Origin: Theocolax elegans
Taxonomy: Eukaryota > Arthropoda > Insecta > Hymenoptera > Cerocephalidae
Direction: 5' to 3'
Length of the DNA: 64,000 bases
NCBI GenBank assembly: GCA_026168455.1
Contig: CM047431.1
Span: 26,010,965 to 26,074,964 of the forward strand
In this document: piece after piece, positions 20,328 through 31,852 of the stretch
How the letters are laid out: each line of letters begins with the position of its first letter
Numbering within the stretch: position 1 is the first letter of the stretch
Position numbers and translations under genes: made by a program
The notes under the pieces: model-generated
Seen by the model: only the letters and a program-made list of their open reading frames with translations
Database searches by the model: none
Told to the model about the DNA's origin: nothing

Positions 20328-22480
20328 GTGAGAGTGAATGATGCATCTGAGAACAGTTCTAATAATCATTGTAAAATCCTAGGTACAGAACGAGACAAGC
20401 TCCAAAGGCTGATTGAGAGAGAATGGACTAAGGTGAACAACCGTTGTAATCCATTGAGGAAAAATGTCCACGTAGCCAGATCATCGACAGGCAAATTATA
20501 TTTTGCACTCACACCACAAACATTGATACAATTTGACGGTAAATTAACAACTGCTGAGAAGGATTTCATAAAGAAGGTGTGGCCGTCTACTGAAAAAGTA
20601 GTACAATTCAAGCTAAACATAGCAACGGCAACAAATCCTGCTATAATGGACAGTAATTCTGTATCCTCAGCACCCGAAGAAAGACAGCCTGAGCCAGTTA
20701 CGCTTGAGACAGTCAAAAAATTGATGGCTGAACAGGAAACAAAAATGTTTGAAGGATTGATTAATGCCCAGCAAAAATTTCTGGAGAAACAAGCCGAACA
20801 AAATAAAGATTTATTTGAAAAATTAGTAAACAGTATTGGACAAATGTTGACTGATAAGGAGCCGATCAATTTAACAGGAGTAAGGCCAATTAAAAATATA
20901 GTATCACCTGTCATTACCGAATTTTGAGAGCAGAACGACAGTACTCTTGACAAAGAAAAGTCGAATGAAATTGAAATCACAAAAGAAAAGCCTCGCATCA
21001 TCAGCAATATGTTAATTAAAAAGAGAGGATTTCTTGAGCTCGACAAACAAGAGGAGACTGCTCAACAAAATTCGGAAAATATCAAGCAGAGCGAAGAACA
21101 GGGGGATGAGTCAAATGCCGAGTCAGATAAGGAGTTCACGGAGAAACTCCTGAAAATACTGCCGAATTTGGAAGACTGTTGGAACAAATCACCTGAGTCG
21201 ACTTGTCAAACTCCCCAAAGTCAGTTGAATTCGATTGATTCAAAATCGTCACGAGAGGAAGGTGAGATTGAAGGGAGCTCTGGTGAAGAAGCAAGGAAAA
21301 GGTTTGATTCGAGTGACAATGTAAGTAAAAAAATTAAATTGAATACATTAAATAATGATCAAGTAGATAATTTAGTAGCTGAAAGTGTTTTAAGCAAAAT
21401 AATTAATGAGAGAGTAGACGTGATTTTAAATAATAAAAGAAAGACTGAAACAATATCAAATTTGACAGAAAAAATTCAAATAGAAATTTCGAATAAAGAA
21501 TCGAGTGTAGTTAGAAATTATAAATTAACAACAAATTATAAATTTGAAATGTTTGAGGATTTTCTAACCTCAGAACTTCGAACTAGAAAATTAGATTATC
21601 TTCTAAAATTAGATAAGCAAAAGACAGTTGCAGAAAACAAATTACTGGATGATAAAAGTCGAGTCTGTGATATTATCATCAATCATATTGACTTAAGTTA
21701 CTATTCTAAAATAGTAAATTTGACAGAACCAATTGAAATAGTTAACAAATTGAGAGAGATCAAACGCCTAGAAAGTAGAACGAATAGTATCTCGGCGAGA
21801 CGTAATATCTATACTTATAAATTTAATCCCTTAAAGGAAAGTATTACACAGTTTTGTGACAATTTTGACGAGAAAGTTAAAATCTTTGAGAGTCTACCTA
21901 ATGTTGAAAAAATAAGTGAAAAGGAAAAGAGAGACATATTCTTGCAAGCGGTTATAGAAGCAATTCCTGATGTTAATGTCGTTGATTGCGTATCTAGAGA
22001 ATCTACGGGTTGTGAAATGTCATTGCAACAACTAAAAAATTACATTTTGCAGGTGGAATCGCTTCAATCAAAGAGAGAACCGCTCAGAGCTGCATTATTC
22101 ATTAACAGTCGAGGTTTCAGAGTTCAAAGAGGAAAAGGAAGGAGAGGAGGTATGACACGAGAAAAGGTCACCAGTGACTTTACCCGCTGTTATACCTGTG
22201 GTATAACGGGACATATGAGTCGTGAATATCCCAATCCCGACAAAATATATTGCTACAATTGCAAGACACTGAGCAATCATATAGCAGCAAATTGTAAAGG
22301 TAAACGACGGAATACAAACGACAGTGAGCAAGACTCGAACACGAAGCGCCCACGAACAGAAACAACGGAAAATCTAAAGCCTATCCGTGGTTTTGCATCA
22401 GCAAGGAGAGGAAGAGGCTTCCGAGGAAGAAGCTTTTCGAGAGGTAGCGCCACAGCACGGAGCAATAACCCCAGGGGGGC
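20328..22480 (+). pseudogene. Copia gag with N-terminal extension and zinc knuckles
   Basis: One frame from 20328 to about 22475, broken only by TGA at 20925-20927. The first 200 codons are an unrecognised Lys/Glu-rich N-terminal extension with a possible coiled coil (VKKLMAEQETKMFEGL). The middle part resembles the UBN2/Copia gag domain (ESLPNVEKISEKEKRDIFLQ, then MSLQQLKNYIL). The C-terminal part has two zinc-knuckle-like motifs. In the first, CYTCGITGHMSREY, the last cysteine is replaced by tyrosine. The second, CYNCKTLSNHIAANC, has one residue too many between C and H. A basic Arg/Gly tail follows. The frame ends at TAG 22518-22520, but a shift at the G6 run (22474-22479) would lead straight into protease. 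Confidence 0.85.
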
Positions 22481-24511
22481 GGATCTGAAAATAAACCCAA
22501 TCAAGATAAATCTGCACTAGCACCCATTGAGAGTGAATGCAAAGGTATACCAAATTTAGCTGTAAATATTCCTGTTAATAAACAAAATCGAATAATATCT
22601 GAGGAGGGTTTGTTATTTAAATTTATTGGGGATTCTGGGGCTACAGAACACTTAAGTAAATCGAAACTCATTTTTAAAGAATTGAATGAAAATGATGAAG
22701 ATATTATTAGGTGTGCTAATAAAAATGGCCGATTAAAAACGAGAGGACTAGGAGTAGTGGAATTAAAAACAGTTGAAGGGAATAAGTTTTCACTCGAAAA
22801 CGTTTTATACTCGCAAGATTTGTCAGAAAATTTACTTTCACTTAGACAGTTCGTTGACCAAGGTTTAGAAATCTATTTAAATAATAAAATTATAGATATA
22901 TATGATCCTATTTCAGAAAAGAGTTTAATTACCGGAATTTACAAAAAGCCCTTCTGGCAAGTTCAGGTTAAAATTGCAAAGGATAATAATGAAAGCAAAG
23001 AAATCTATTACTCTTTGGCATTAGCTGACGATGTTAATGTGAGTCATCGATACAATACTAGAAGCAAAGATAAAAGAAAAGATGAAAGAACCTTAAATTC
23101 GAATTTAGTTGTAGAAAACTTTGAAAATATCAGTAAAATCGATACTCAAACTAGTGTAGAGACTGTGACAGATAGTAGTATAATAGACGAGACAAATGTA
23201 GTGACGGAAGAACGTGAAATGTTTTCAACAAAAGACAGTGTAGGTAACAAAGAATTCAATTCATTAGTAACTAAACAAGAAGAAACTGTTACATTTCTTA
23301 ATGACAGTTTGCTGTCAAACGAGAGTTATATTGATAGTAATGCTAACTTGGAATATGTAGAACGTGACAACCCTACAGGCAAAAAATTGAGTGAAGCAAT
23401 GATATGGCATTTAAGGTTAGGTCACGCGTCTAAATCTTATATGATCTGCTTAGCTAAATTATATCCTAATTTATTGGATCACAAAAAGATTATCAAAGAT
23501 AATTATATTACAGAATGTGAAACTTGTTTTATAGCTAAAAGTACTAAATTACCATTTAGTAAAATAAGAAATAGGGCGAATAAACCTTTGCAAATTATAC
23601 ATGGAGACACCATGGGTCCGATAAGTCCAATTTCACATCCTAAAGGTTACAAATTTGTAGTTGTATTAATCGACGACTTTACTAGAACGGCTTTAGCTTA
23701 TCCAATTAAACATAAAAATGAAACATCTGAATGTATTGAAAATTTTGTCCGTAGTGTTCGTAATATAATTGGAAAGGAAGAAAAGGTATGTTTTTTAAGA
23801 TGCGACAGAGGGACAGAGTTTACTAGTAACGAAACGCTCGAAGTTTTGAAAAAGTTAGGGGCATAATTACAATTAGCTTGTCCTGATACTCCGGAACACA
23901 ATGGTGTTGCCGAAAGGTTTAATAGAACTTTGGAATCGAAAGTTAGAGCCATGATGTTTGACTCAGGTTTACCTTCTTGCATGTGGGATTTGACAATTAA
24001 AGCAGCTGTATATATTTATAATAGAACACCACATAAATCTATTGAAATGGAAACACCATTGAGACGGCTCAATGACAATCATAGCGGAACGATCAGTCAA
24101 TTAAAAAGATTTGGGTGTGTAGCATATGTAAAGATACCGAGAAATACAGGTATTAAATTCGGTAGTCAAGCAGTTAGGGGTTTTTTAGTTGGTTATATCC
24201 AAACAGGATATGTAATTCATGTACCCGAACAACATAAGAGATACGAAAGTAGGCATGTTCGATTTTTAGAAAATTATGTGTACAATGATGTTTATAAACG
24301 AGATGAAACTGGTAGTTTAGAATTCAATGCTTTATTGACAGTAGATGAGCTAGAAAAGATAGAGAAAAACCTAGTCATAGAAAAAGAGGGAGAATTAAGC
24401 GGACAACCTGTTGTAAAGAGGAGAGGGAGACCTCGCAAGGTAGATAGTGATACGACAATTTTATTTACTTTGCATGAAAATCCGAGCGAAGGAAGTTTTG
24501 AGAGAAGCTAG
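22478..24511 (+). pseudogene. Copia pol: protease and integrase
   Basis: After the G-run frame change the frame reads into GDSGATEHLS (aspartic protease active site). A GAG-pre-integrase zinc module follows (WHLRLGH ... CETCFIAK, HHCC). The integrase core has the catalytic Asp of IHGDTMGPI, the second Asp in RCDRGTEF and the Glu of HNGVAERFNRTLES. An in-frame TAA at 23864-23866 interrupts the core between the second Asp and the Glu. The same frame then resumes to the TAG at 24509-24511. Around 24495-24510 another frame change leads into RT. Roles (polyprotein cleavage, integration) are from the family. Confidence 0.93.
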
Positions 24512-26138
24512 TGACTTAAAATACCACGCATTATTAGCAAAGATACAGGGAGATCCTCAAACTTATCGAGAAGCGATTAATTCAATAGACAAAGAAAAAT
24601 GGTTAGAAGCGATCTAAATAGAGCTGAACGCGCTTAAAAACAAACAAGTTTATACTGTCGTCGAGAGAAATAAAATTAAAAGCAGCGATCAAAAACCTAA
24701 TATCATAGATTCGCGATGGGTTTTTAAAAAGAAAATAGACGAGTTAGGCAATAATAAATACAAAGGTAGGCTGGTTATCAGGGGTTTTAAGGATAAAAAC
24801 ATTTATGATTTGAGAGAAACGTATGCTCCGGTATCGAGACTTTCATTAGTTAGAGCTTTCCTGGTTATAGCTAATAAATTTGACTTAAAATTAAAACAAC
24901 TTGATATTGAAACAGCATTCTTGTATGGAGATTTAGACGAGGATATTTGTATGGAAATTCCAGAGGGAACTAATGTCAGTTTAGAAACTAAAAATAAATT
25001 TGTATGGAAGTTAGTAAAATCGCTCTATGGGTTAAAAATAAGTCCGAAAAAATAGAATGATAAATTTTCATGTGTAATTGAACAACTTGGATTTGAAAGT
25101 CACGACTTAGACCCATGCCTATTTATTAAACAAAATTCTGCTGGAATTCTCTTGGTTCTATTATATGTAGACGATATTCTATTGGCAGGACAAGAACTGA
25201 ATGAATTAAATGTAGTTAAAGATCATTTGAACAAAGAATTTGTTATTAAAAATTTAGACGAACCTCAGGAGTTTCTAGGTATTAAAATTGATCGAAATTA
25301 CTCGACGAGGACAATAAAAATCAGTCAAGAAAAATTTATAATTAAAATGCTTAAAAAATTCGGATTTGACAAGACAAAAGCAGTGACTACTCCTATGGTA
25401 TCTAGTCAGGTAAACAATCGAGACAGGAAAAATCGAGAGGAAGATGAATATACGAGTGAAAAGATACCTAATCGACAATACCGTGAGGCGATAGGTTCTT
25501 TATTGTACTTAGCTAATTCAACTCGACCGGATATATCTTACGCAACAAATGTGTTAAGTCGTCATCAAGTTAACCCTACGACAGTAGAATGGGATATGGC
25601 TAAACGAGTGTTTCAGTATTTACAAGGGACTAAAGATTACGCGCTTACATACAAAGCCGAAACCGATGATTTCATTGCTTATTCAGATGCGAGTTTGACA
25701 GATTGTAAAGATGCAAAGACTACTTGTGGTTATGTAATTAAATTATTTGGGGATTCTATAGCGTGGAAAACACACAAACAATCGAATGTAGCTCTGTCTA
25801 CTTGTCAGTCTGAATATGTATCCATGAGCGAGACTTGTCAAGAACTGATGGCTATGCACAACTCGATTCAGTTCATAATAAAATATTACTTATACCCGAT
25901 GAAATTATATTGTGATAATATGGCAGCTCTATCACGTACAAAAACTAGTGGTGGAAATAAATTGCAACACATGGTGGAAAGACGAGAGCACTATGTAAAG
26001 GAATGTGTAGATAAGGGATATGTAGATGTAATCTGGGTTAGTTCAAGGAATCAATTAGCTGACATATTTACTAAAGCTTTAACTTTTACTATCCATAAGA
26101 AATTAACCTCTTTAATCTTTAATATGACTGATTACTAA
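24500..26138 (+). pseudogene. Copia pol: reverse transcriptase and RNase H
   Basis: The frame starts VLREASDLKYHALL and has stops TAA at 24615-24617 and TAG at 25053-25055. RT signatures are WVFKKKIDELGN, RETYAPVSRLSLVR, LKQLDIETAFLYGDL (motif A) and LLYVDDILLAG (YVDD, catalytic). The tether (EFLGIKI) and RNase H domain follow: FIAYSDASL (Asp), STCQSEYVSM (Glu), LYCDNMAAL (Asp) and NQLADIFTKAL. From 25152 to the TAA at 26136-26138 it is uninterrupted. The catalytic residues look intact; the stops inactivate it. Confidence 0.95.
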
Positions 26139-26330
26139 TATATTTATCTGTTGTTTTAGATCAACATGATGACCAGGAGTTAGAAAGCTGGGATTAAAAG
26201 GAATAGTTATTACAAAGAATAAAAACATTATTCACGGAAATCGTCCGAATTATTTTATAGAGCAAGACTGATCAAAGAACCTATAACTAAGAATGCGCAT
26301 TTAAGTTAATTTTGTTAAAATGCAGCGTCT

Positions 26331-26344
26331 GGATTGAGAGGGAG
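26331..26344 (+). other. Copia polypurine tract
   Basis: GGATTGAGAGGGAG lies directly upstream of the 3' LTR, the expected plus-strand primer position. Confidence 0.8.
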
Positions 26345-26534
26345 TATTGGAATGTATATACGTGTACTTATATATATTTATATGTATCTATGTAGGTGCA
26401 ATCGTGGCTCTTCACTTCGATTCAGAGTGTTGCCGAGAGCGGACGTGTTTAATTTTGCTACGCGATATAAATAAACCTTATTTAGAATTAATAGACAAGC
26501 GTGACTTATTCGCCTACCCTACAATAATCCAACT
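26345..26534 (+). repeat. Copia 3' LTR (190 bp)
   Basis: Same ends as the 5' LTR but about 49 bp shorter. Its last base is T where the 5' LTR has A. It is followed by the target duplicate GATAT. Confidence 0.93.
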
Positions 26535-26539
26535 GATAT

Positions 26540-27479
26540 ATCCAGAAGAATGGGGATTCATCGCTCAACGGTGTCACGTGTTTTTAGTCGGTATGAAGAA
26601 ACAGGTTCTTATTGCCGGAGGCCTGGCCAAGGTCGACATAGGATTACTACGATTCGAGAAGATCGCAACATTGTTAATGAGGCCCTACGCAATCCAAGGC
26701 AAGTTGCGCGACAAATTGGGATTAATGCTTTACCAGACAGACGAATTAGCGATCACACAATAAGGAGACGCCTTCACGAAAGGGGTTTGAGATCACGAAT
26801 TCGTGCTAGAGTGTCTAATTTAGAAGCAGTTCACCGACGAGCTCGTCTAAATTACGCCCATAATTATCGACATTGGACACCTACAGAGTGGAGACATGTG
26901 TTTTTTACAGATGTATCTCGATTTTGTCTTTACGGAAACGATGCTAGAAACCGGATTTCGCGTCGTAAGCGAGAACGTTTTGCATCAAATCATGTTGATC
27001 CAACTCGAGCGTTTGGTGTAGGATCCGTTATGGTATGAGGTGGAATATCAATGAACCATCGATCAAACTTAGTGATTATCCCACCTCCCGGACTAACAGC
27101 GGGACGTTACATAAACGAAATTTTACGCCCTCACGTAGTTCCAATGCATCAGCAAAGGGGCCGTAATTTCATCTTGATGCAGGATAATGCACGCCCTCAT
27201 ACTGCAAGGAAAACTCGTACGTACTTGGAAGAAAACAATGTAGAGGTATTGCCTAATCCTGCTAATAGCCCCGATCTCAATCCTATAGAGCATGAATGGG
27301 ACATGATGAGTAGGCGATTACGTAACCTAGAGAGACCTCCTGCTAACCTCCAAGAACTTGAAAGAATTCTTAATAAAATTTGGCGCGAGATATCTCAAAA
27401 TTCAATAAGGGCATGCATTAATATGCAAGAACGTTTAACAGAGGTAATTCGTCACCGAGGTGGCAATACACGGTATTAA
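26540..27479 (+). pseudogene. Tc1-like transposase (DD34E), main part
   Basis: Continues the N-terminal piece at 18932. The second helix-turn-helix (RMGIHRSTVSRVFSRY) is followed by a GRPR-like linker (RRPGQGRHR). The catalytic core has Asp in FFTDVSRFCLYG, the second Asp in LMQDNARPHTA and Glu in SPDLNPIEHEW, with 34 residues between the last two, the Tc1 signature DD34E. A single in-frame TGA (27036-27038) stands where the family has the Trp of V.VWGGIS; one base change explains it. The gene is otherwise open to TAA at 27477-27479. All three catalytic residues are present, so before the Copia hit and this nonsense change it was probably active. Confidence 0.93.
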
Positions 27480-27531
27480 AGGCCTCAGGCGTATAGGGTT
27501 TGCAGTTAAAAAATACTGCGGAAGTGACGAG

Positions 27532-28044
27532 CCGCGGGGTCCCTAATGTAAGAAACGGTTCACACAATCGGCCCTTTTCAGGGCCACAATAATGCGTAAG
27601 TTCGACCAACAACCTTCTTGCGGTACGTATCGGGTAATGCTGATGTTAGCGGTATTTGACTAAAACATAGGAACATCTTTTAAATGGCATAACTCGGTCA
27701 AAAAAAGTCGTAGAGGGTCGACTTTTTTTTTAAATACTCATTGAAAAGTCTACTTTAAGGTGGTATTTGTTGTTTTTTGAAAAAAAATTTTTGGTAATCC
27801 AGGTAAACGTGCGAACTATTGCGTTGTTTAAGAAAAAGAAGTTGGTAGGCCTGATTAAGACATAGCAATGTGGCATTATCTCGCAGCTATTAGGCATTAT
27901 TTTTTCCTCAAAGTGCACATAATTCCCTACAAAATAAAAAAAATTATCTCAATACGATGAAGATTGACCGAGCTACAAGCATTCAAAAAATGGCAATTTT
28001 TCTGTGAAAAATCTTGTTGCGATAATTTTGATGCGGAGTGTATA
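27532..28044 (-). repeat. Right terminal inverted repeat of the Tc1-like element
   Basis: 513-bp inverse partner of 17886-18398, ending GGAGTGTATA. Confidence 0.9.
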
Positions 28045-28141
28045 TTGTGTACAAATGATTGACATATGGACAAAATTCGCACAAGTAAAAGGATGTGCTC
28101 GGTCTAAAGATTTAACAAGTTCTAAGAATAATTTTCAACGG

Positions 28142-28456
28142 TTACAAGATGTTATTGTAAATTCTACTCAACCTAACAGTATCTTCTTTCTTATTGATTA
28201 TATTTTTAGTACTTTTGATATGAAGCATTTCAGAAATCAAACGTTTTTTATAGCAGTTTTCTATATTCAAAACTCTAACATTTTCAAAATCGAATTCATG
28301 ATTTTTATTCTCCTTGTGTAAACTCACAACAGTTTCCGGATTACGTGACTTATTATGTTCAGAAATGCGTTCTCTAAGTGCTCTCTTTGTTTCGCCGACA
28401 TATGATACAGAACAATTTTTACCAATAAATTTATAAACAGTACCACATATATCCAT
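28142..28456 (-). pseudogene. Penelope-like element GIY-YIG endonuclease domain
   Basis: Minus-strand frame of 104 residues. GTVYKF (first Tyr), SVSYVGETKR (YVG, second half of the GIY-YIG signature), LRERISEHNK (catalytic Arg region, His) and KKRLISEMLHI (Glu) match the endonuclease that Penelope-like retroelements carry after their RT. The RT is not seen upstream (toward 28840), so this is a 5'-truncated copy. Its 3' end continues at 17885 after the Tc1-like insertion. The first ATG is internal to the domain, not a true start. Confidence 0.88.
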
Positions 28457-28841
28457 TTTTTTAAATTTATCCTTTTATAATTGTATAATGTTACTAAGTT
28501 TGTTGCTTATAATTGGTAATGTAGATATATTGAATTTTTTTAACATGTTTTTTTTTAAAATTTGGATAAAAGGGTAGAGATAAAACTAAAAATGGTGCTT
28601 TTTATTGTCTTTACAGTTAACAGAAATTTTTATTTTTGAAGTTTCTCATTAATAGCCTTATCATAAAATTTATTTTTGAAAACGGCTTTTTCTACTCGAT
28701 TGCAGATACAACTACATTATTCCTACCCACATTGTTAATGCAACTAAACGGTTACTTAATATTTAATTTTATAGTAAATTCTGTAAGTCTTACGTCAAGA
28801 AACAGATTAATAAACAATGTTGGTGTCTTTTAAACTATGAA

Positions 28842-29385
28842 ATGAAAGATATACATATTTATTTTAATCATTTGCAAAAAGAAATTAAAAAGTTAAAACT
28901 TAATATAGTAAGATCGAGTATTGATTCACACACTTTTAATAACTTTTTTGTATTTACTGAAAATCTTATTCAACTCGAATATAAACATAGTAAAAAATTG
29001 AGAAGTTTAATATCCAAATACAAAGATAATAAAAATCATAATATATAGGAGAATAGCAGCTGGAAAAAATCTGACTTCAATTGCACTGCCGAAAGAAGTA
29101 GTTGAGGTAACGTCATTAGGGTCGAAATTCAATGATAATAAAAATTTTACGAAAAAAGACATTATTCCTACGGTTAAAAATATTGAAACTAATTTTAAAA
29201 AACTTGAAATCAACAACGAAGAAAAAATGAAATCCGAAATATAATAGTTAAGAATATAAAAAGTGAAATTAATTTAACAAAACATGTGATTAGTAATGAT
29301 AAATTACTTGCAAAAAATGTTAGAATCACACAAAATTTTCTAAAAGAAAACTCAAATATATTTTTTACACACGCTAATTAGGGAA
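28842..29385 (+). pseudogene. Penelope-like element N-terminal ORF fragment, opposite orientation
   Basis: A plus-strand Lys/Asn-rich frame (28842-29048), followed after a frame change by TSIALPKEVVEVTSLGSKF, matches the conserved N-terminal block of Penelope-like ORFs (usually L..LP..V..LLSLGPKF). The reading then fades after VKNIETNFKKLEI and no RT follows before 29390. The piece faces away from the minus-strand GIY-YIG domain, so two partial copies lie head to head. This arrangement is often seen for this group. Confidence 0.6.
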
Positions 29386-29390
29386 ATCAT

Positions 29391-31067
29391 TTTTTTTTTT
29401 GGAGTCTGTGGTAATGACATTTTACGTACAACCGGTAAAGTATCCACCCTCTCGCAAGAGCAGACAGTCTACCGAGTGTGGGACTAAGTAGGAGCAAACT
29501 ACTAATACTCACTAAACCCACATATCTCTGTTCGCCCCGACACCATCCCGGAACTGTTATTCACATTACTTCAGACTGGGCGGCTGTCCTTGCGTGTCCA
29601 AAAAACACATTCATTCTTTTACTCTTTCATTCTCGAATCACATTCGCTCAATCGATCAGACATTTATCTGCTTTTTTGCTCCGCAACACATTCGTAACGT
29701 AATTTGCGATCAGGCGCCAGTTGTCCGCGTTCGTCGTCATAAGTCTCGTCACGTTTTCCGGCGTGATCGCTTCTATGTCCGTTTCAAGTCGTTGACGTTG
29801 ATCTGTATATCGCCCGCAGACGAAGAACATATGATCAGCGTCATCATATACCCATCCGCAGTACTTGCATTCAAGTGAAGCAAGTCTGCCCATCTTGTGT
29901 AGATAGCCACGGAAGTATCCGTGTCCAGAGATAAATTGGATGAGATAGAAGTCTACGTCACCGTGCTTTCCCCCTTCCAAGGAGCAACCGCAGGGATAAG
30001 TCTACGTGTCCATCGTGCCTGTTGGGTATTCGTCCACCGGGTTCCACGGTTTTCGTACGTTCGTCTGTTGCAGCGTCGACCCGTCTCGTGTACGCGCTTT
30101 GATCGTATATGCGCTTTCGTTCCATCGCGAGTAGATCGATCGGAATTACGCCCGCGATAACAAGAACGGCGTTTTCGAACACCGTTCTGTACGTGCATGC
30201 GATTCTTAACGCGCCCACCCGCTGTACGCTAGTCATCGCTTTCGCCCGTCTCTTAACGTGTAACGCGTCCGACCAAATTTCCGCCCCATATAGCATGATG
30301 GAGTGGGTAACGCTCATAAGTAGTCGTCATGTGCTCGGTCTTGGTCCGTTCATATTAGCCATGAGTCTGCTCAAGGCTTTTGTCTTTTCTTGTGCTTTCT
30401 TAGTCACCGTGCGTATGTGAGGCGAGAAACTCAGTTTCGTATCCAGAGTCACCTCCACATACTTGACCCCGTCTCGGATCACCACCGCGTTCGCGTCCGA
30501 CTGTCAACAATATCCCCGTGTCGATTCTTCGTCTAGTTAGAAGCACAAGTTCCGTCTTTTGTAACGCAAGTTTCAGTCCGTGGTCTTTCATCCATCCAGT
30601 CACTCGACGGATAACCTGGTTTAGCTTTAGCTGAATCAGGTGTGTGTCACAGGTCACGATAATGGCTGCAACGTCATCAGCGTAAGCGACGAGGGATGTG
30701 TCCGTCGGCATCTCCATTCGGAAAGGACTGTCATATAGTATGTTCCATAAGACTGGCCCCAGAATGGAACCTTTGGCGACTTCTGCGGTTATTCGTCTGT
30801 CTTTTCGTCCGTCAGTAGTCTCGTAAGACGTCGGTCCCTCAAGTAGTCCCTAAGAACCCGGAAAAGGTAGTCGGGCACCCGGATTGCTGTTTCCAGTGCT
30901 TCCAGGATATCCATCCACCTCGCCGAATTGAAGGCGTTCCTAACGTCCAGCGTAGCCAGTAAAACTAGTGGCCTGGTCGCATGGCACCTAACGTTATGTT
31001 CGTCAAAGTTGTTCCTAATGAGGGTTATCGCTCCGATGCAGAGATCTATATGTTTTCTATTAAACAT
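29391..31067 (-). pseudogene. R1-clade-like LINE, RT to C-terminal zinc knuckle, 5' truncated
   Basis: Minus-strand pieces in order. 31067-30789 has LLATLDVRNAFNSARW (RT motif A) and VLRDYLRDRRL. 30717-30400 has SLVAYADDVAAIIV (YADD) and WMKDHGLKLALQKTELVLL. 30317-29958 has the post-RT IMLYGAEIWSDAL and SVQRVGALRIACTYRTV. 29980-29648 has FYLIQFISGHGYFRGYLHKM and CKYCG...DDADHMFFVC (CCHC knuckle, H..C), hallmarks of R1-type LINEs. Frameshifts separate the pieces. A 3' UTR of about 250 bp ends in an A10-11 tail (T run at 29391-29400). GC content is much higher than its surroundings, consistent with a recent arrival. Confidence 0.88.
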
Positions 31068-31447
31068 ATTTCTATATGTTTTTACTTCTGTACGCGTTCT
31101 CTTACGGACTGAAAAGCATTGTATCTCTTTCTGTTTTATGGATTTCCCATACTATTGCTATCTCTTTTTGTTTCAAGTTGACTATATATATCAAAACGGA
31201 AAAGACAAAAATCGAGTAAATGAAATCGACATCCAATTTCTTTGTGACAGCTTTTGTTAATGATGCGTGAATGAATTCGGAGAAAATTTGATGTAAACAG
31301 AAGATAAATAAATAGGCAAAGCAATGTTTCATAGATTTCATAAAAATAATTAGTATATAATAAATGGTTATGAAAGGAAAAATATAAGGAGTGAATTAGC
31401 TGTATATAAGGCTTATTGATTAGCTTTCTAACTATAATAATGTTATC
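31068..31447. other. Gene-free stretch
   Basis: AT-rich, no supported frame. The 15-bp left target duplicate of the next SINE (TATAATAATGTTATC) is at 31433-31447. Confidence 0.6.
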
Positions 31448-31779
31448 TTAAATTTTGACTCTAAATCGCCCGTGCATGTATTTATTACAAAGTATTATAT
31501 AAATTTTAATCGGTATTTCCGAACTAATTTCTGTTGCTCAATATTTTTTCAAATATTGCACAAAACCCTCTTTTATTAGCAACTTACTTGCATATTGCTA
31601 AGTCTTAAATGTTGCCAGAGGTATTAGAAAATTAATTAAGGAAAGATCGAGAAAGAAAAAAGTCAACGTCCCCAGGTCGGGATCGAACCGACGGTCTCCT
31701 GCTTACCGGGCAGTTGCCTTACCACTTGGCTACCGGGAACCCGACGATTCCACGCACCTTGTACCTTGAAGTCTTTATT
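31448..31779 (-). mobile_element. tRNA-derived SINE (family A), copy 2
   Basis: 332 bp with a perfect 15-bp target duplication TATAATAATGTTATC (31433-31447 and 31780-31794). The minus-strand tRNA-like head (about 31670-31743) has an A box (TAGCCAAGTGGTAAGGC) and a B box (GGTTCGATCCC) closer to consensus than in copy 1, so this copy is probably younger. The candidate acceptor arms do not pair, which argues against a functional tRNA. Confidence 0.9.
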
Positions 31780-31852
31780 TATAATAATGTTATCGTTTTC
31801 AGTGATACGTGCATTATATTGATCGATCCGTATACAAAGATGTAGTTGGTCT

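Larger units (their letters stand above)
19006..26534 (+). mobile_element. Copia-type LTR retrotransposon (7.5 kb)
   Basis: Two LTRs begin TATTGGAATG and end CCAACA or CCAACT. The target pentamer GATAT is duplicated at 19001-19005 and 26535-26539. A copia-style primer site follows the 5' LTR and a purine tract precedes the 3' LTR. The internal order gag, protease, integrase, RT, RNase H (integrase before RT) is diagnostic of Copia/Ty1. Several stops and two frame breaks make it inactive. Confidence 0.96.
17886..28044 (+). mobile_element. Tc1-like DNA transposon, split by a Copia insertion
   Basis: The two ends are inverted copies: TATACACTCCGCATCAAAAT at 17886 and its complement ending at 28044. 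Homology extends 513 bp inward on each side (17886-18398 and 27532-28044), longer than the usual few tens to 200 bp for Tc1 elements. Insertion is at TA. Without the Copia element and its duplicated pentamer the transposon is about 2.6 kb. The transposase gene runs left to right. The target is a Penelope-like element. Confidence 0.9.

Noticed and set aside
20366..21046. 226-codon minus-strand frame
   Set aside because: Antisense shadow of the Copia gag; no start context or domain.
22474..22480. Canonical -1 frameshift heptamer GGGGGGC
   Set aside because: The gag codon phase does not place it as X XXY YYZ; a simple indel explains the frame change.
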